NCBI GenBank assembly: GCA_002694985.1
Contig: NZNS01000010.1
Coordinates: 395,392-459,391, forward strand
Direction: 5' to 3'
DNA from: Parvibaculum sp.
Lineage (GTDB): Bacteria; Pseudomonadota; Alphaproteobacteria; Parvibaculales; Parvibaculaceae
Length of the DNA stretch: 64,000 bases
Shown here: positions 25,674 through 33,421 of the stretch, in pieces
Position numbering within the stretch: the stretch's first letter is position 1
How the letters are laid out: each line of letters opens with the position of its first letter
The notes under the pieces: model-generated
What the model saw: only the letters and a program-made list of their open reading frames with translations
What the model was told of the DNA's origin: nothing
Databases searched by the model: none
Program-made: the position numbers and the translations under genes

Positions 25674-26075
25674 TCACGGGGCCGACAGCGCCTCTATGAT
25701 CCGGCAGTCGCCAATGCGTCCGCCCTGGCAGCATGCGCTGAGGCGGCGCAATTCGGCTTCCAGTTTTTTCAGATCGGCAATCTTGCGCTCGATTTCCGCC
25801 AGGTGATCAAGCGCAAGCCTGTCCACCCCGGCACAGTCCCGGTCCGTCTTCCTTGAAAGATCGAGCAGTTCGCGCACCTGTTCCAGCGTAAAGCCTAGAT
25901 CGCGGCAACGTCTGATGAAATGCAGCCTTTCACGGTGCGCCGCGCTATAGGCCCGGTAGTTTCCACTTGTGCGGGGCGGCTCGGGCAAAAGCCCGATCTT
26001 CTCGTAATAGCGCACGGTCACAACCTTGGTGCCCGTCGCCTTCGCCAGTTCCCCGATGCTCATGTCAGCGGTCAT
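25674..26075 (-). CDS. MerR family metal-responsive regulator (CadR/PbrR-like)
   Basis: 133 residues from ATG 26075 with GGGGAG five bases upstream. MerR helix-turn-helix and wing: MSIGELAKATGTKVVTVRYYEKIGLLPEPPRTSGNYRAY (core VVTVRYYEKIGLLPEP). A coiled coil follows, then cysteines in the C-terminal metal loop (RDLGFTLEQVRELLDLS, DCAGVD, RLSACCQGGRIGDCRI). Cys near 80 and the CC...C cluster suggest Cd, Pb, Zn or similar. It is divergent from a CDF exporter with a 19-bp spacer promoter between them. Confidence 0.9.
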   Translation of the reverse strand: MTADMSIGELAKATGTKVVTVRYYEKIGLLPEPPRTSGNYRAYSAAHRERLHFIRRCRDLGFTLEQVRELLDLSRKTDRDCAGVDRLALDHLAEIERKIADLKKLEAELRRLSACCQGGRIGDCRIIEALSAP

Positions 26076-26089
26076 GGAAACTCCCCGGC

Positions 26090-26120
26090 TTGACCCTATA
26101 GTTACTATAGACCCTACCTT
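26090..26120 (+). promoter_or_regulatory. MerR-type promoter with 19-bp spacer
   Basis: -35 TTGACC (26090-26095) and -10 TACCTT (26115-26120) are separated by 19 bases. The spacer carries CTATAG-TTA-CTATAG (26096-26110), a perfect dyad. MerR regulators bind exactly such dyads and twist the over-long spacer to activate. It drives the exporter gene at 26153. Confidence 0.8.
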
Positions 26121-26152
26121 AGCAGCATGGGCTCGAACTTGCGAGGACGGCG

Positions 26153-26803
26153 ATGAGCGGACAATGCTGCGAACATGAAACCTCCGAAACGCAATTGCGC
26201 GACGCCGCCTATCGGCGTGTCCTCTGGACCGCGCTCCTCATCAATGGCGTCATGTTTGCCATCGAGCTCGTTGCGGGGCTTGCTGCGGGTTCCGTCTCCC
26301 TGCAAGCCGATGCGCTCGATTTTCTGGGCGACACGGGTACCTATGCGATCAGCCTTTTTGTCATCGGCATGTCGCTCGCCGCTCGGGCGAAAGCCGCGCT
26401 CGCCAAGGGCGCGACGATGGGCCTGCTCGGCTTATGGGTCATCGGCTCGACGCTCTGGCATCTGGTTCAAGGCGATGCCCCCGAGGCAATCACGATGGGT
26501 GTCGTGGGCGTCGCCGCGCTCCTCGCCAACGCCGTCGTCTTCGTGCTGCTCTGGCGTCACCGCTCGGGCGACAGCAACATGCGTTCCGTCTGGCTCTGCT
26601 CGCGCAATGATGTCATTGGCAATCTCGCCGTGATTTTCGCGGCACTCGGGGTGTTCGGCACGGGCACCGCATGGCCGGACCTTACCGTTGCCGCGATCAT
26701 GGCCGCGCTGGCCCTGCAGGGCGCATGGGCCGTTTTCCGGCAAGCCCTTGGCGAATTGCGTCAGGAAGCGCAGGCGAAAACAGAGCGGCAGATGGAAGCC
26801 TGA
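26153..26803 (+). CDS. Cation diffusion facilitator family exporter, short form
   Basis: 216 residues from ATG 26153. Five to six membrane segments; the metal-site motifs are ADALDFLGD (about 51-59) in TM2 and CSRNDVIGN (about 148-156) in TM5. The N-terminus MSGQCCEHET is Cys/His-rich. CDF proteins pump divalent cations out with protons. This protein lacks the usual cytoplasmic C-terminal domain and is shorter than typical CDFs (about 300). The divergent MerR gene suggests induction by the metal it exports. Confidence 0.85.
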   Translation: MSGQCCEHETSETQLRDAAYRRVLWTALLINGVMFAIELVAGLAAGSVSLQADALDFLGDTGTYAISLFVIGMSLAARAKAALAKGATMGLLGLWVIGSTLWHLVQGDAPEAITMGVVGVAALLANAVVFVLLWRHRSGDSNMRSVWLCSRNDVIGNLAVIFAALGVFGTGTAWPDLTVAAIMAALALQGAWAVFRQALGELRQEAQAKTERQMEA

Positions 26804-26841
26804 TCCCAGCCGGATAGCAGCTGTCCCGCCATCTCGCCGGG

Positions 26842-27174
26842 TCAGCCCACTTTCTCCTGCAGGAAATGGCGCCCTTCCCGGTCCTCGATCTCGACCACCC
26901 ATATGTCCGGGTCGAAGCGCCTCTGCTTTTCTATATAGGCGTCGGCATCGGGCTCCGGCTGCCTGCCCTTCGACAGCCAGACGAGTGCGCCGTCGCCGTC
27001 GCGCGCGGGGCTGAATATCTCGGCCTCGCCATCAAGCGTATTCACCTTCACGAGCACGGTGCCGGAGGTCAGATCGCCCTTGCGCACGACCATCGCCGAG
27101 GCGCCGTTCACTTCCGCGCGGCGGATCAGCGCCTTCACCCAGATATCTGCTTTCAGTCTTGGCGCGGTGTCCAT
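26842..27174 (-). CDS. DUF1491 family protein
   Basis: 110 residues from ATG 27174. LKADIWVKALIRRAEVNGASAMVVRKGDLTSGTVLVKVNTLDG (core KADIWVKALIRR and VVRKGDLTSGTVLVK) and RRFDPDIWVVEIEDREGRHFLQEKV are standard DUF1491. The family is common in alphaproteobacteria and has no known function. The frame extends to 27264, but those residues are not family-like. It converges with the metal exporter. Confidence 0.88.
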   Translation of the reverse strand: MDTAPRLKADIWVKALIRRAEVNGASAMVVRKGDLTSGTVLVKVNTLDGEAEIFSPARDGDGALVWLSKGRQPEPDADAYIEKQRRFDPDIWVVEIEDREGRHFLQEKVG

Positions 27175-27398
27175 TGTCGTTTCCGTTGACCTCTGCGACG
27201 GCCCCTGCGGCCGTTTGTTGCCGTAACCCTCGATTCCCGGTGCTTTTTCGCTGCCGGAATTCATCCTTAACGCGTTTCGCGTTTGCGGACACGCGCGTGC
27301 GGCATTAGACTCGGCAACACTTCATTAAGACAAGTCATCGGGCTCAGAAACCCGGTCGAATGAGGAAGCGCAACGGCTTCCGGGGCAGCGGGGTTGCC

Positions 27399-28496
27399 AT
27401 GAGGGGTAAAAACTTGGCTCTGAATTTTCGGAATACCGTCCGGCTTGCCGGTCTGTCCGTTTCCACCGCACTCCTGATTGCCGGCTGCACCGTGATCGAA
27501 GGCGGCAACGCCTCCGAGGGCACCAGCAAGGACAAGGTGGAACTTTCCGCCGCCCAGGCCGTCACTCTCGCCAATCAGGCCATCGCTTCCGCCCATCCGC
27601 TGACGGTCTCCTCGTCCGGCATTCCCATCCCCCTTCCCGCGCCGCGCCGCGCGAGCCCGGTCCAGGTCGCCTCCATCGACCCTTCCGCCGGTGTCTCCGC
27701 GCTTTCCTCGCGGTCGCCCTTGCAGGATTTCGCGGGCGTCTACGGCAGTTTTGGCTCGGCCATCGCGGCTGCCGGTGCAAACAAGCTGCGCACCCCGAGC
27801 GATGTCCGCCGGGCCCTCGCCGCGCTCACCTTCGACAAGCCGAATGCACTGGCCGAGGGCTGGTATGTGAAGCAGGCGATGATCGCCGCCGGAGATCCCG
27901 TCTTCGCGCAGGGTGTGCGCACAGAAGTCCGCGCCCGCAACAAGACAGCCGTTCTCGAAGCACTCTCGACCGACGAAAATTTCGTCATGCAGCTTCCGGG
28001 CGTAAGTTCCGCCTCTGCCGCGGTCGCCGTTTCGATCCGCAACGAGCATCAGCATATCCAGGGCCTCGCCGACCGTTTCATCGATACGGCCTACAGGTTC
28101 CAGAAGCAGAAATGGGGCATGTCGACGCCGGTGCCGGGCATGGCGGAAACGAAGACTGCCGCCCTTGACGAAGAGCCGAGCCTCGCGGACAAGGCGCGTG
28201 CTCTCGCCGCCTCCCTCTCGCCCGTCTCCACCGCTCAGGCCTATAGCCCCAGCGTGATGAACCGCATTCTCACTCTCGGCGCCTATCAGGTCATTGAGGG
28301 ATCGATGGAAAAGGGTCTCGCCAAGAGCCAGACCTCGACGGGGCGCTGCCTCAACTGGGCCCGCCTCAATCTCGCGCAGTGCATCGCCGCCGCCCACTTC
28401 CCTTCCGAGGAAGCCTATTGCACGGGCAAGCATGCGATCGCCGAAGTCGGCAGTTGCTGGGCCGAAGCCCTGCCGCCCTCCACCCTCGCGAACTGA
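27399..28496 (+). CDS. Lipoprotein of unknown function
   Basis: 365 residues from ATG 27399 (GGGG six bases upstream); ATG 27360 is an alternative. A lipoprotein signal is visible: LAGLSVSTALLIAGC. The rest is helical with low-complexity Ala/Ser; no domain is recognised. Notable stretches are YGSFGSAIAAAGANKLRTPSDVRRAL and a cysteine-containing C-terminus (GRCLNWARLNLAQCIAA, FPSEEAYCTGKHAIAEVGSCWAE) with four Cys that may form disulfides. The protein is predicted in the outer membrane or periplasm. Confidence 0.72.
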   Translation: MRGKNLALNFRNTVRLAGLSVSTALLIAGCTVIEGGNASEGTSKDKVELSAAQAVTLANQAIASAHPLTVSSSGIPIPLPAPRRASPVQVASIDPSAGVSALSSRSPLQDFAGVYGSFGSAIAAAGANKLRTPSDVRRALAALTFDKPNALAEGWYVKQAMIAAGDPVFAQGVRTEVRARNKTAVLEALSTDENFVMQLPGVSSASAAVAVSIRNEHQHIQGLADRFIDTAYRFQKQKWGMSTPVPGMAETKTAALDEEPSLADKARALAASLSPVSTAQAYSPSVMNRILTLGAYQVIEGSMEKGLAKSQTSTGRCLNWARLNLAQCIAAAHFPSEEAYCTGKHAIAEVGSCWAEALPPSTLAN

Positions 28497-28559
28497 GCAC
28501 AAGGCGCAGCGCGCCGGAAAGCTGCTCGAACTGCACAATTTGAATTGAATGCCTGAGGC

Positions 28560-28720
28560 ATTTGAGTGAAATGCGCTTCAAATTTGTGGTGCATTTTTCT
28601 TTGTTTTTATTATATTTATAATACAAATACTATAATTACATAGTATTGAAATCAACCAATCGAAGATTTTGATTGAACAAAACCTCTTTTTACTTGCATT
28701 TTATCTATCCGATTAACGGC
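28560..28720. other. AT-rich island between two genes
   Basis: This stretch is far poorer in G/C than the surrounding DNA: T-runs and A-runs (ttatatttataatacaaat, attgaaatcaaccaatc, ctttttacttgcattttat). No open frame or RNA is apparent. It is likely promoter DNA for the DUF5330 gene at 28786, possibly also a nucleoid-protein site. No clear -35/-10 pair is assigned. Confidence 0.4.
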
Positions 28721-28785
28721 GCGGCAGCAGCCCGCGACTTAGCCTTTTCCCATCAAGCGAACATCCGCCGGGAAAGGACCGAGCC

Positions 28786-29190
28786 ATGTCGTTCATTCTG
28801 AGAGCCGCCTTCTGGCTGACCGTGCTGGCCTTCCTTCTGCCGGCAGCAGGATATGAATCCGCGCCGCAGCCCGCAGGCCTTGAAGGGTTTTCCAGCGCCG
28901 CCCTTGTCAGCACCGGCTCCGCCCCCCGTCCCACCGACGATATAGGTGCCGGCGAAGCCCTCACCCTTGCTGCCCGCTCCGCACAGGACGTCATGGGCTT
29001 TTGCGGCCGAAACCCGGATATCTGCGACAAGAGCCACGCCATCGTCAGCCATGTCGTCCGCCAGACCGCACATTACGGCGGCATGGCGATCGCCTGGCTG
29101 ACCGAGAAGGCCCGGGAACAGGGTCAAGGCGTCGCGGCCGCCGCCGTGCCTGCCACGGCCCGCCCCGAGGACTACATGACAGGCGCCTGA
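28786..29190 (+). CDS. DUF5330 domain protein
   Basis: 134 residues from ATG 28786. A signal-anchor is present at about 5-22 (LRAAFWLTVLAFLLPAA). The body has ALTLAARSAQDVMGFCGRNPDICDKSHAIVSHVVRQTAHYG (core DVMGFCGRNPDICD), which is the DUF5330 pattern with two Cys. The family is alphaproteobacterial and uncharacterised. Periplasmic location is inferred from the anchor. Confidence 0.82.
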   Translation: MSFILRAAFWLTVLAFLLPAAGYESAPQPAGLEGFSSAALVSTGSAPRPTDDIGAGEALTLAARSAQDVMGFCGRNPDICDKSHAIVSHVVRQTAHYGGMAIAWLTEKAREQGQGVAAAAVPATARPEDYMTGA

Positions 29191-29229
29191 CCTCACCCAT
29201 CGGGCCTGTCGGTTTCCGGTGCCTTCCTA

Positions 29230-29266
29230 GAGGCGGCCGGTAGCCCTAGCGCCCTGCGGCCGCCTC
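29230..29266. terminator. Strong hairpin after DUF5330 gene
   Basis: GAGGCGGCCG (29230-29239) and CGGCCGCCTC (29257-29266) are a perfect ten-base inverted repeat with a 17-base loop, 40 bases after the DUF5330 stop. No T-run follows, so it is a terminator-like or processing structure rather than a proven terminator. Confidence 0.4.
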
Positions 29267-29437
29267 CCGGCCTGCGGGGCGCTTGTCCTTTGGAGGCTTT
29301 CTCACCAGGCCGATTTTCCGACAAGCGGATTTTCGTGACCGGATAAAATCGCAAAGGATTTCATTCGGCCACAATCTGCTCTATGTCCTGAGCAGTGAGC
29401 CGGGCCCAGCGCCCGCCGGAAGCCCGGGAAGGACGGC

Positions 29438-29869
29438 ATGAGTATTCAGGATCTCGTGGACGATTTCGAATTCCTCGACGAATGGGAGGATCGCTATCGC
29501 TATGTGATCGAGCTTGGCAAGGAGCTTGAACCGCTCAGCGAGGCGGAGCATTCGTCCGAAAACAAGGTCGAGGGTTGCGTCAGCCAGGTCTGGCTGGTGA
29601 GCGAGACACGCCAGAATGCGTCGGGCGAGACCATCCTCCATTTTCGCGGTGACAGCGATGCCCATATCGTGCGCGGCCTCGTCGCCATTCTGATGCGGCT
29701 TTATTCCGACAAGACGCCGAAGGAAATCCTCGATACGGATGCCCGCGCCATCTTCACCTCGCTCGGTCTCGACGAACATCTGACGCCGCAGCGCTCCAAT
29801 GGCCTCTATTCGATGGTCGGCCGCATTCAGGCGGATGCCAAGGCCGCAGCCGAAGCAGCCTCGGCCTAG
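29438..29869 (+). CDS. sufE: SufE family cysteine desulfurase activator
   Basis: 143 residues from ATG 29438. Family motifs: DDFEFLDEWEDRYRYVIELGKEL, NKVEGCVSQVWLVSE with the sulfur-accepting Cys47, and ADSDAHIVRGLVAIL. SufE takes persulfide from SufS for Fe-S cluster assembly in the cytosol. No other suf gene is nearby. It converges with the DUF6456 gene, sharing four bases at the 3' ends. Length and motif spacing are normal for the family. Confidence 0.93.
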   Translation: MSIQDLVDDFEFLDEWEDRYRYVIELGKELEPLSEAEHSSENKVEGCVSQVWLVSETRQNASGETILHFRGDSDAHIVRGLVAILMRLYSDKTPKEILDTDARAIFTSLGLDEHLTPQRSNGLYSMVGRIQADAKAAAEAASA

Positions 29870-30660
29870 CTCTTTCCCGTCATGCCGTAATGCGCGGCCA
29901 GCCGGTCGAGCGCGATCTGAAGCACCAGCTTGCCGGATCGTTTCGGCCAGCCGAAACCGCGCTCGGCTGCTTCGAGCCCTTCGAGATGGCAGCAGACGCT
30001 CAGCAGAATATCGCCGAGATGCGGGCCCGCCGCCTCGATGGCGCGGCCCACGCGCTCGCGGGCCGCAAGGGCATGCATCGCAATCTCCGCAGGCCCGCGC
30101 ATCGGCCCGCGCCGCTTGCCGCTCCCCCCGCCCGTGCCCGACCAGTCTGCCGTCACGCGCGGGTTCATCTGTCCGAGGGTGAAATCGGCGCGCAGCTTCT
30201 CTCCCGCCTCGAATTGCGTCTCGCTGATGAGCGGCTCTCCATCCGCGCCCTTGCGGCGGCGCAGCCAGCCGAGCGGCGTCTCCGCTTCATTGACGGCAAG
30301 CAGCACCTCGCCCTCTTCCATCCGGTAGCTCCGCACACCCGGTAACTGGTGCTGGGTGCGAAAGGGGTCGGCCGCCGATGTCAGCCGCCGGTAAAGCGCG
30401 CGGCCCGCATCGCTTGCGCGCCACCGCTCCTCTGCCGCCCCCTCGGCCCGTTCCACGAGGTCGCGCTCCACGCATACCGCCCAGACAGGCGCCTCCATGG
30501 TCGCTAGCGGGCGCTTGCCTGCCTTGAGGAACAGCCCGACCCGGCCTTCAGCGGTTGCCGCCGCGTGAACCTCCGGCTCCACGAAGCGGCGAAAGAAGCG
30601 CCGCACCTCGCGCTCGAACTGCTTTTCGCCGAGCCTTCCTTTTCCCGGCCCCGCCATCAT
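29866..30660 (-). CDS. DUF6456 domain protein
   Basis: 264 residues; its ATG overlaps the stop of the upstream gene (ATGA at 30657-30660). C-terminal region TPLGWLRRRKGADGEPLISETQFEAGEKLRADFTLGQMNPRVTADWS (core LGWLRRRKGADG and QFEAGEKLR) and the end ILLSVCCHLEGLEAAERGFGWPKRSGKLVLQIALDRLAAHYG fit DUF6456, a presumed DNA-binding, helix-turn-helix-like domain in alphaproteobacteria. The N-terminal 100 residues are basic and less conserved. Function unknown. Confidence 0.78.
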   Translation of the reverse strand: MMAGPGKGRLGEKQFEREVRRFFRRFVEPEVHAAATAEGRVGLFLKAGKRPLATMEAPVWAVCVERDLVERAEGAAEERWRASDAGRALYRRLTSAADPFRTQHQLPGVRSYRMEEGEVLLAVNEAETPLGWLRRRKGADGEPLISETQFEAGEKLRADFTLGQMNPRVTADWSGTGGGSGKRRGPMRGPAEIAMHALAARERVGRAIEAAGPHLGDILLSVCCHLEGLEAAERGFGWPKRSGKLVLQIALDRLAAHYGMTGKS

Positions 30661-31043
30661 CGGGCGATATCCCGGTCTCCCGCCCGGCGTAGCGCATGTT
30701 CCAGCCGGTCGAGCAGCATGTTGAAGTTCTCGTCGTCGCGCCGATCCTCGATGAGGCGGCAGGCATGGGCGGCGGTCGTCCGGTCCCGGCCGAAATGGCG
30801 GCCAACCGCAGAAAGGCTGAAGCCGTAGATCACATGGGTCAAATACATGGCGACCTGCCGGGCCTGCGCCACGGGCTTGCGCCGCCGCGTCGGGGAACGC
30901 ATTTCGCAGATCGGCACGTCCCAGGCCCGCGCCACCGTTTCCTGCATCAGTGCCACTTTCGCTGCCTGCTCGCGCTCCCTGTGCGAGCGGCGGATTGCCG
31001 CCATGCCAGGGTCGCCCGGCCGGTAAATCTCTTCAATATTCAT
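30657..31043 (-). CDS. DnaA domain IV-like DNA-binding protein
   Basis: 128 residues from ATG 31043 with GGAGG eight bases upstream; ATG 31121 adds residues without support. Residues 62-100 (RQVAMYLTHVIYGFSLSAVGRHFGRDRTTAAHACRLIED, core GRHFGRDRTTAAHAC) match the C-terminal DnaA-box-binding domain, including the DnaA signature equivalent to GRDHTTVLHA. There is no AAA+ domain, so it cannot initiate replication by itself. It may bind DnaA boxes as a repressor or competitor. It is coupled to a DUF6456 gene and diverges from an XRE regulator. Confidence 0.85.
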   Translation of the reverse strand: MNIEEIYRPGDPGMAAIRRSHREREQAAKVALMQETVARAWDVPICEMRSPTRRRKPVAQARQVAMYLTHVIYGFSLSAVGRHFGRDRTTAAHACRLIEDRRDDENFNMLLDRLEHALRRAGDRDIAR

Positions 31044-31125
31044 GTTGTTGCCTCCGCCCCGGCGCCGCCGCGCCTGCTTTGAAAACTCGTCCTGAAAACA
31101 AGATTTGCATATTTCGTACATATCG

Positions 31126-31137
31126 GGGATAAATCCC
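31126..31137. promoter_or_regulatory. Short dyad in the divergent DnaA-like/XRE promoter
   Basis: GGGAT-AA-ATCCC (31126-31137) is a perfect 12-base inverted repeat midway between the two divergent genes. Position and symmetry would suit an operator of the XRE regulator encoded at 31168. Such a short dyad can occur by chance. Confidence 0.3.
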
Positions 31138-31167
31138 GTAAGTTTTTATGCGGTCGAGGAGTTTCTC

Positions 31168-31749
31168 GTGCGTACGCGGATCAGGCATTTCAGAAAGCAG
31201 CGCGGGCTCACCCAGACCGAGCTCGCGGCGCGGCTCGGCACAACGGCAGCCACCGTTTCACGTCTCGAGACGGCGGACATGACGGTGTCGACCGGCTGGC
31301 TTGAGCGGATCGCGGGCGAACTTGACGTGCCGGTAACGGATCTTCTGGGAGCGCAGGGAGAACACAGCCCCGCCTGCATGGGCGAGGTGCTGCGCGGCGG
31401 CGGCGTTGCCGCTTTTGCGGAGCCGCCTTCCCTCCCGCCCTCGCTGTTTTCCCATGCGCGCGCGCCGATGGTTTTCCAGGTGGGCGAGGCGCTTGGACCT
31501 TATATGCGGGGGGATCTGCTGGTTGCCGATTGCCTGCCGGTGGCGCAGGCCGCCGTCGCCCTCGGGCGCGACTGTTTCGCCGCCAGTGAAAAAGACGATC
31601 TTTTCTTCGGCCGGCTGGTCACGCTTGGCATGGACGGCTGCCTGCTGCTGCCGCCGGAAGACGGCGCGCACCCGTGCAACGTCTCGGCGCCCCGATGGGT
31701 TGCGCCTGTTGTCACCCTGCTCAGGAACTATCCGCCGCTCAAGACATAG
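31168..31749 (+). CDS. XRE family regulator with C-terminal S24-like region
   Basis: 193 residues from GTG 31168, which has GAGGAG seven bases upstream. The helix-turn-helix is RTRIRHFRKQRGLTQTELAARLGTTAATVSRLETADMTVS (core LTQTELAARLGTTAATVSRLE), about residues 2-42. The C-terminal half (FQVGEALGPYMRGDLLVADCLP, EKDDLFFGRLVTLG, CLLLPPEDG) resembles the S24/LexA-like beta domain of CI-type repressors, but no catalytic Ser/Lys pair can be assigned. It is divergent from the DnaA-domain-like gene and may control it. Confidence 0.8.
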   Translation: MRTRIRHFRKQRGLTQTELAARLGTTAATVSRLETADMTVSTGWLERIAGELDVPVTDLLGAQGEHSPACMGEVLRGGGVAAFAEPPSLPPSLFSHARAPMVFQVGEALGPYMRGDLLVADCLPVAQAAVALGRDCFAASEKDDLFFGRLVTLGMDGCLLLPPEDGAHPCNVSAPRWVAPVVTLLRNYPPLKT

Positions 31750-31777
31750 GCAGGAAAGATAAACGCGGCTTCAAATG

Positions 31778-32266
31778 TCAGGATGCGTTCCGGCAACTGA
31801 CGGTTACGCTGCCCGACTGGCCTTCCGCGCCGCTGCAATCCATACCGGGAAAGCACATGGCGGCTGCCGCGCCGCCGAAGCGAAAGGCGATATAGGCGTC
31901 CTGCCCCTTGGAATCGACCACGCCGGCAAGCTGATAGCTGCGCGTATCGCCGCGCGAAAGCGTGATGACATCGCCGACCGCAGGCTCGGACAGCGGGACA
32001 TAATATTCACCGTCGAAGGTGATGCTGGCGGAGCCGCTCACCTCGCTGATTTCGCACTGCGCGCTGAGATTTGCGGGACCGTTATCGCCGCCGCTGATCG
32101 AAAAGGTCGCGCTCTCGCCCTCCGTGAGCGTAACCGTCCCTCCGTTGAGCGTTGCGGTTTCTGCATTGGCGGGCGCCGCCCCTGCGGCAAGCATGGCCAA
32201 GGTAAGCACCCCGCAGACAAAGGCCGCAGACACGCGTAAAGCCCGCACAAATTCAAGACCCGGCAT
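31778..32266 (-). CDS. Secreted protein of unknown function
   Basis: 162 residues from ATG 32266 (GGGAG six bases upstream). A signal peptide is clear: RALRVSAAFVCGVLTLAML then APANA-ET as a likely cleavage site at about 34/35. The mature part is beta-rich with Ser/Gly (TATLNGGTVTLTEGESATFSISGGD, GEYYVPLSEPAVGDVITLSRGDTRSYQLAG), four Cys and no recognised domain. It may be periplasmic or extracellular. Confidence 0.65.
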   Translation of the reverse strand: MPGLEFVRALRVSAAFVCGVLTLAMLAAGAAPANAETATLNGGTVTLTEGESATFSISGGDNGPANLSAQCEISEVSGSASITFDGEYYVPLSEPAVGDVITLSRGDTRSYQLAGVVDSKGQDAYIAFRFGGAAAAMCFPGMDCSGAEGQSGSVTVSCRNAS

Positions 32267-32357
32267 TGCTATCTCCCTCTCTGCCCCGGCAACAGTTTGG
32301 ACCGGACGCAGGCAAGGGATCAATGGCCGAACACCTTGGAGCGGAACATGAAGAAGA

Positions 32358-32867
32358 TCAGGCGATGCGCAGATTGGCCTTGTTTGCCAGCGCGTGCGCT
32401 TTCTCGGAAAGCAGAAAGGCATCGTGCCCGAGCACCATGACGATGCGCCCGTCGTCGTTCGCAAGCGGCAATCGCAGCCAGAACTGGAAGACATCAGGCT
32501 GGTTCCAGGGCGTGAGCGGAACCACGCCTTGCGCCGGACGGCCGCCGCGCACGACCTCGTGATATGCGGCGTCCCAATAGTCCATCTGATCGCCGAAATC
32601 GAATTCGTCGAGATACCGCCCCGTCATTTCCACGCCGAAGTAATCGCGTAGCCGCGTTCCGGCAAGCCGCACACGAAGGCGCGGCTCGTCATCTTCGATT
32701 ACGTCGATCAGGCTCAGCGAGGGAAGACTGCGGCGCAGTTCAGCAGGCTGAATGTCCGCGCGCGTCGGATATCCGCCTTCCGGAGCCTTGGCTCGCCAGT
32801 AGTCAAAGACGTCGCGCTGCTCGGGTACGATAAGTTGCGCTCGTATGGCCTGGTCTGCGCTGGTCAG
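32358..32867 (-). CDS. PAS_5 domain protein with no normal start codon
   Basis: The open frame runs from a stop at 32912 to the stop at 32358. It reads QRDVFDYWRAKAPEGGYPTRADIQPAELR, then LPSLSLIDVIEDDEPRLRVRLAGTRLRDYFG, VEMTGRYLDEFDFGDQMDYW (pieces YPTRADIQPAEL and VRLAGTRLRDYFG), the PAS_5 pattern (DUF1457-like). The only canonical start, GTG 32672, would cut off half of the domain. Upstream codons offer only CTG 32867 (with GAGGAT in front) and no ATG, GTG or TTG. It is therefore either translated from CTG or is damaged at its 5' end. Boundaries are uncertain. Confidence 0.55.
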   Translation of the reverse strand: MTSADQAIRAQLIVPEQRDVFDYWRAKAPEGGYPTRADIQPAELRRSLPSLSLIDVIEDDEPRLRVRLAGTRLRDYFGVEMTGRYLDEFDFGDQMDYWDAAYHEVVRGGRPAQGVVPLTPWNQPDVFQFWLRLPLANDDGRIVMVLGHDAFLLSEKAHALANKANLRIA

Positions 32868-32992
32868 CGGATCATCCTCGGCAAGGGCGGCAAGCCGCCA
32901 GGTTGCGAATCAACGCAAAAAATTCTGGGCGTGTGTGCGTTGCGATGCAAGGAGATTGCGGGCATTCGTAAGGAGTGACGGGCGGTAAGGGG

Positions 32993-33421
32993 CTATTTCG
33001 CCGAAGCGCGGCGCTTCTTCTGTCCGCCCTGGCCAAGGCCCATCTTTTTCGCGAGCCGCGAGCGCGCCTGCGCGTAGTTCGGCGCGACCATGGGATAGTC
33101 GCGCGGCAGGCCCCATTTCTCGCGATATTCTTCCGGGCTCAGATTGTAATGGCTGCGAAGATGTCTCTTCAGCGATTTGAATTTCTTGCCGTCTTCGAGA
33201 CAGATCAGAAAATCCGGCGTGATCGACTTGCGGACGGGCACAGCGGGTTCTTCCTTCGGGGCCCCTGCCCCGTCAGCTCCGCTCGTGGCGGCATTTGTCA
33301 GCGCGGCGTAAATTCTATTGATGATGCCCGGCAGTTCGTCCGGTGCAACAGTATTGTGTCCGACATAGGCCGACACGATATCGGCCGTCATATCAATCAG
33401 ATCCGCCTTGTCTGTCACCAT
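32993..33421 (-). CDS. MucR/Ros family transcriptional regulator
   Basis: 142 residues from ATG 33421 (GAGG close upstream). MucR hallmarks: DKADLIDMTADIVSAYVGHNTV at the N-terminus, PAVPVRKSITPDFLICLEDGKKFKSLKRHLRSHYNLSPEEYREKWGLPRDYPMVAPNYA (core CLEDGKKFKSLKRHLRSHY and KWGLPRDYPMVAPNY) with the Ros-type zinc finger, and a basic tail. These zinc-finger regulators bind AT-rich DNA and act in a H-NS-like way on exopolysaccharide, motility and virulence genes in alphaproteobacteria. Confidence 0.93.
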   Translation of the reverse strand: MVTDKADLIDMTADIVSAYVGHNTVAPDELPGIINRIYAALTNAATSGADGAGAPKEEPAVPVRKSITPDFLICLEDGKKFKSLKRHLRSHYNLSPEEYREKWGLPRDYPMVAPNYAQARSRLAKKMGLGQGGQKKRRASAK

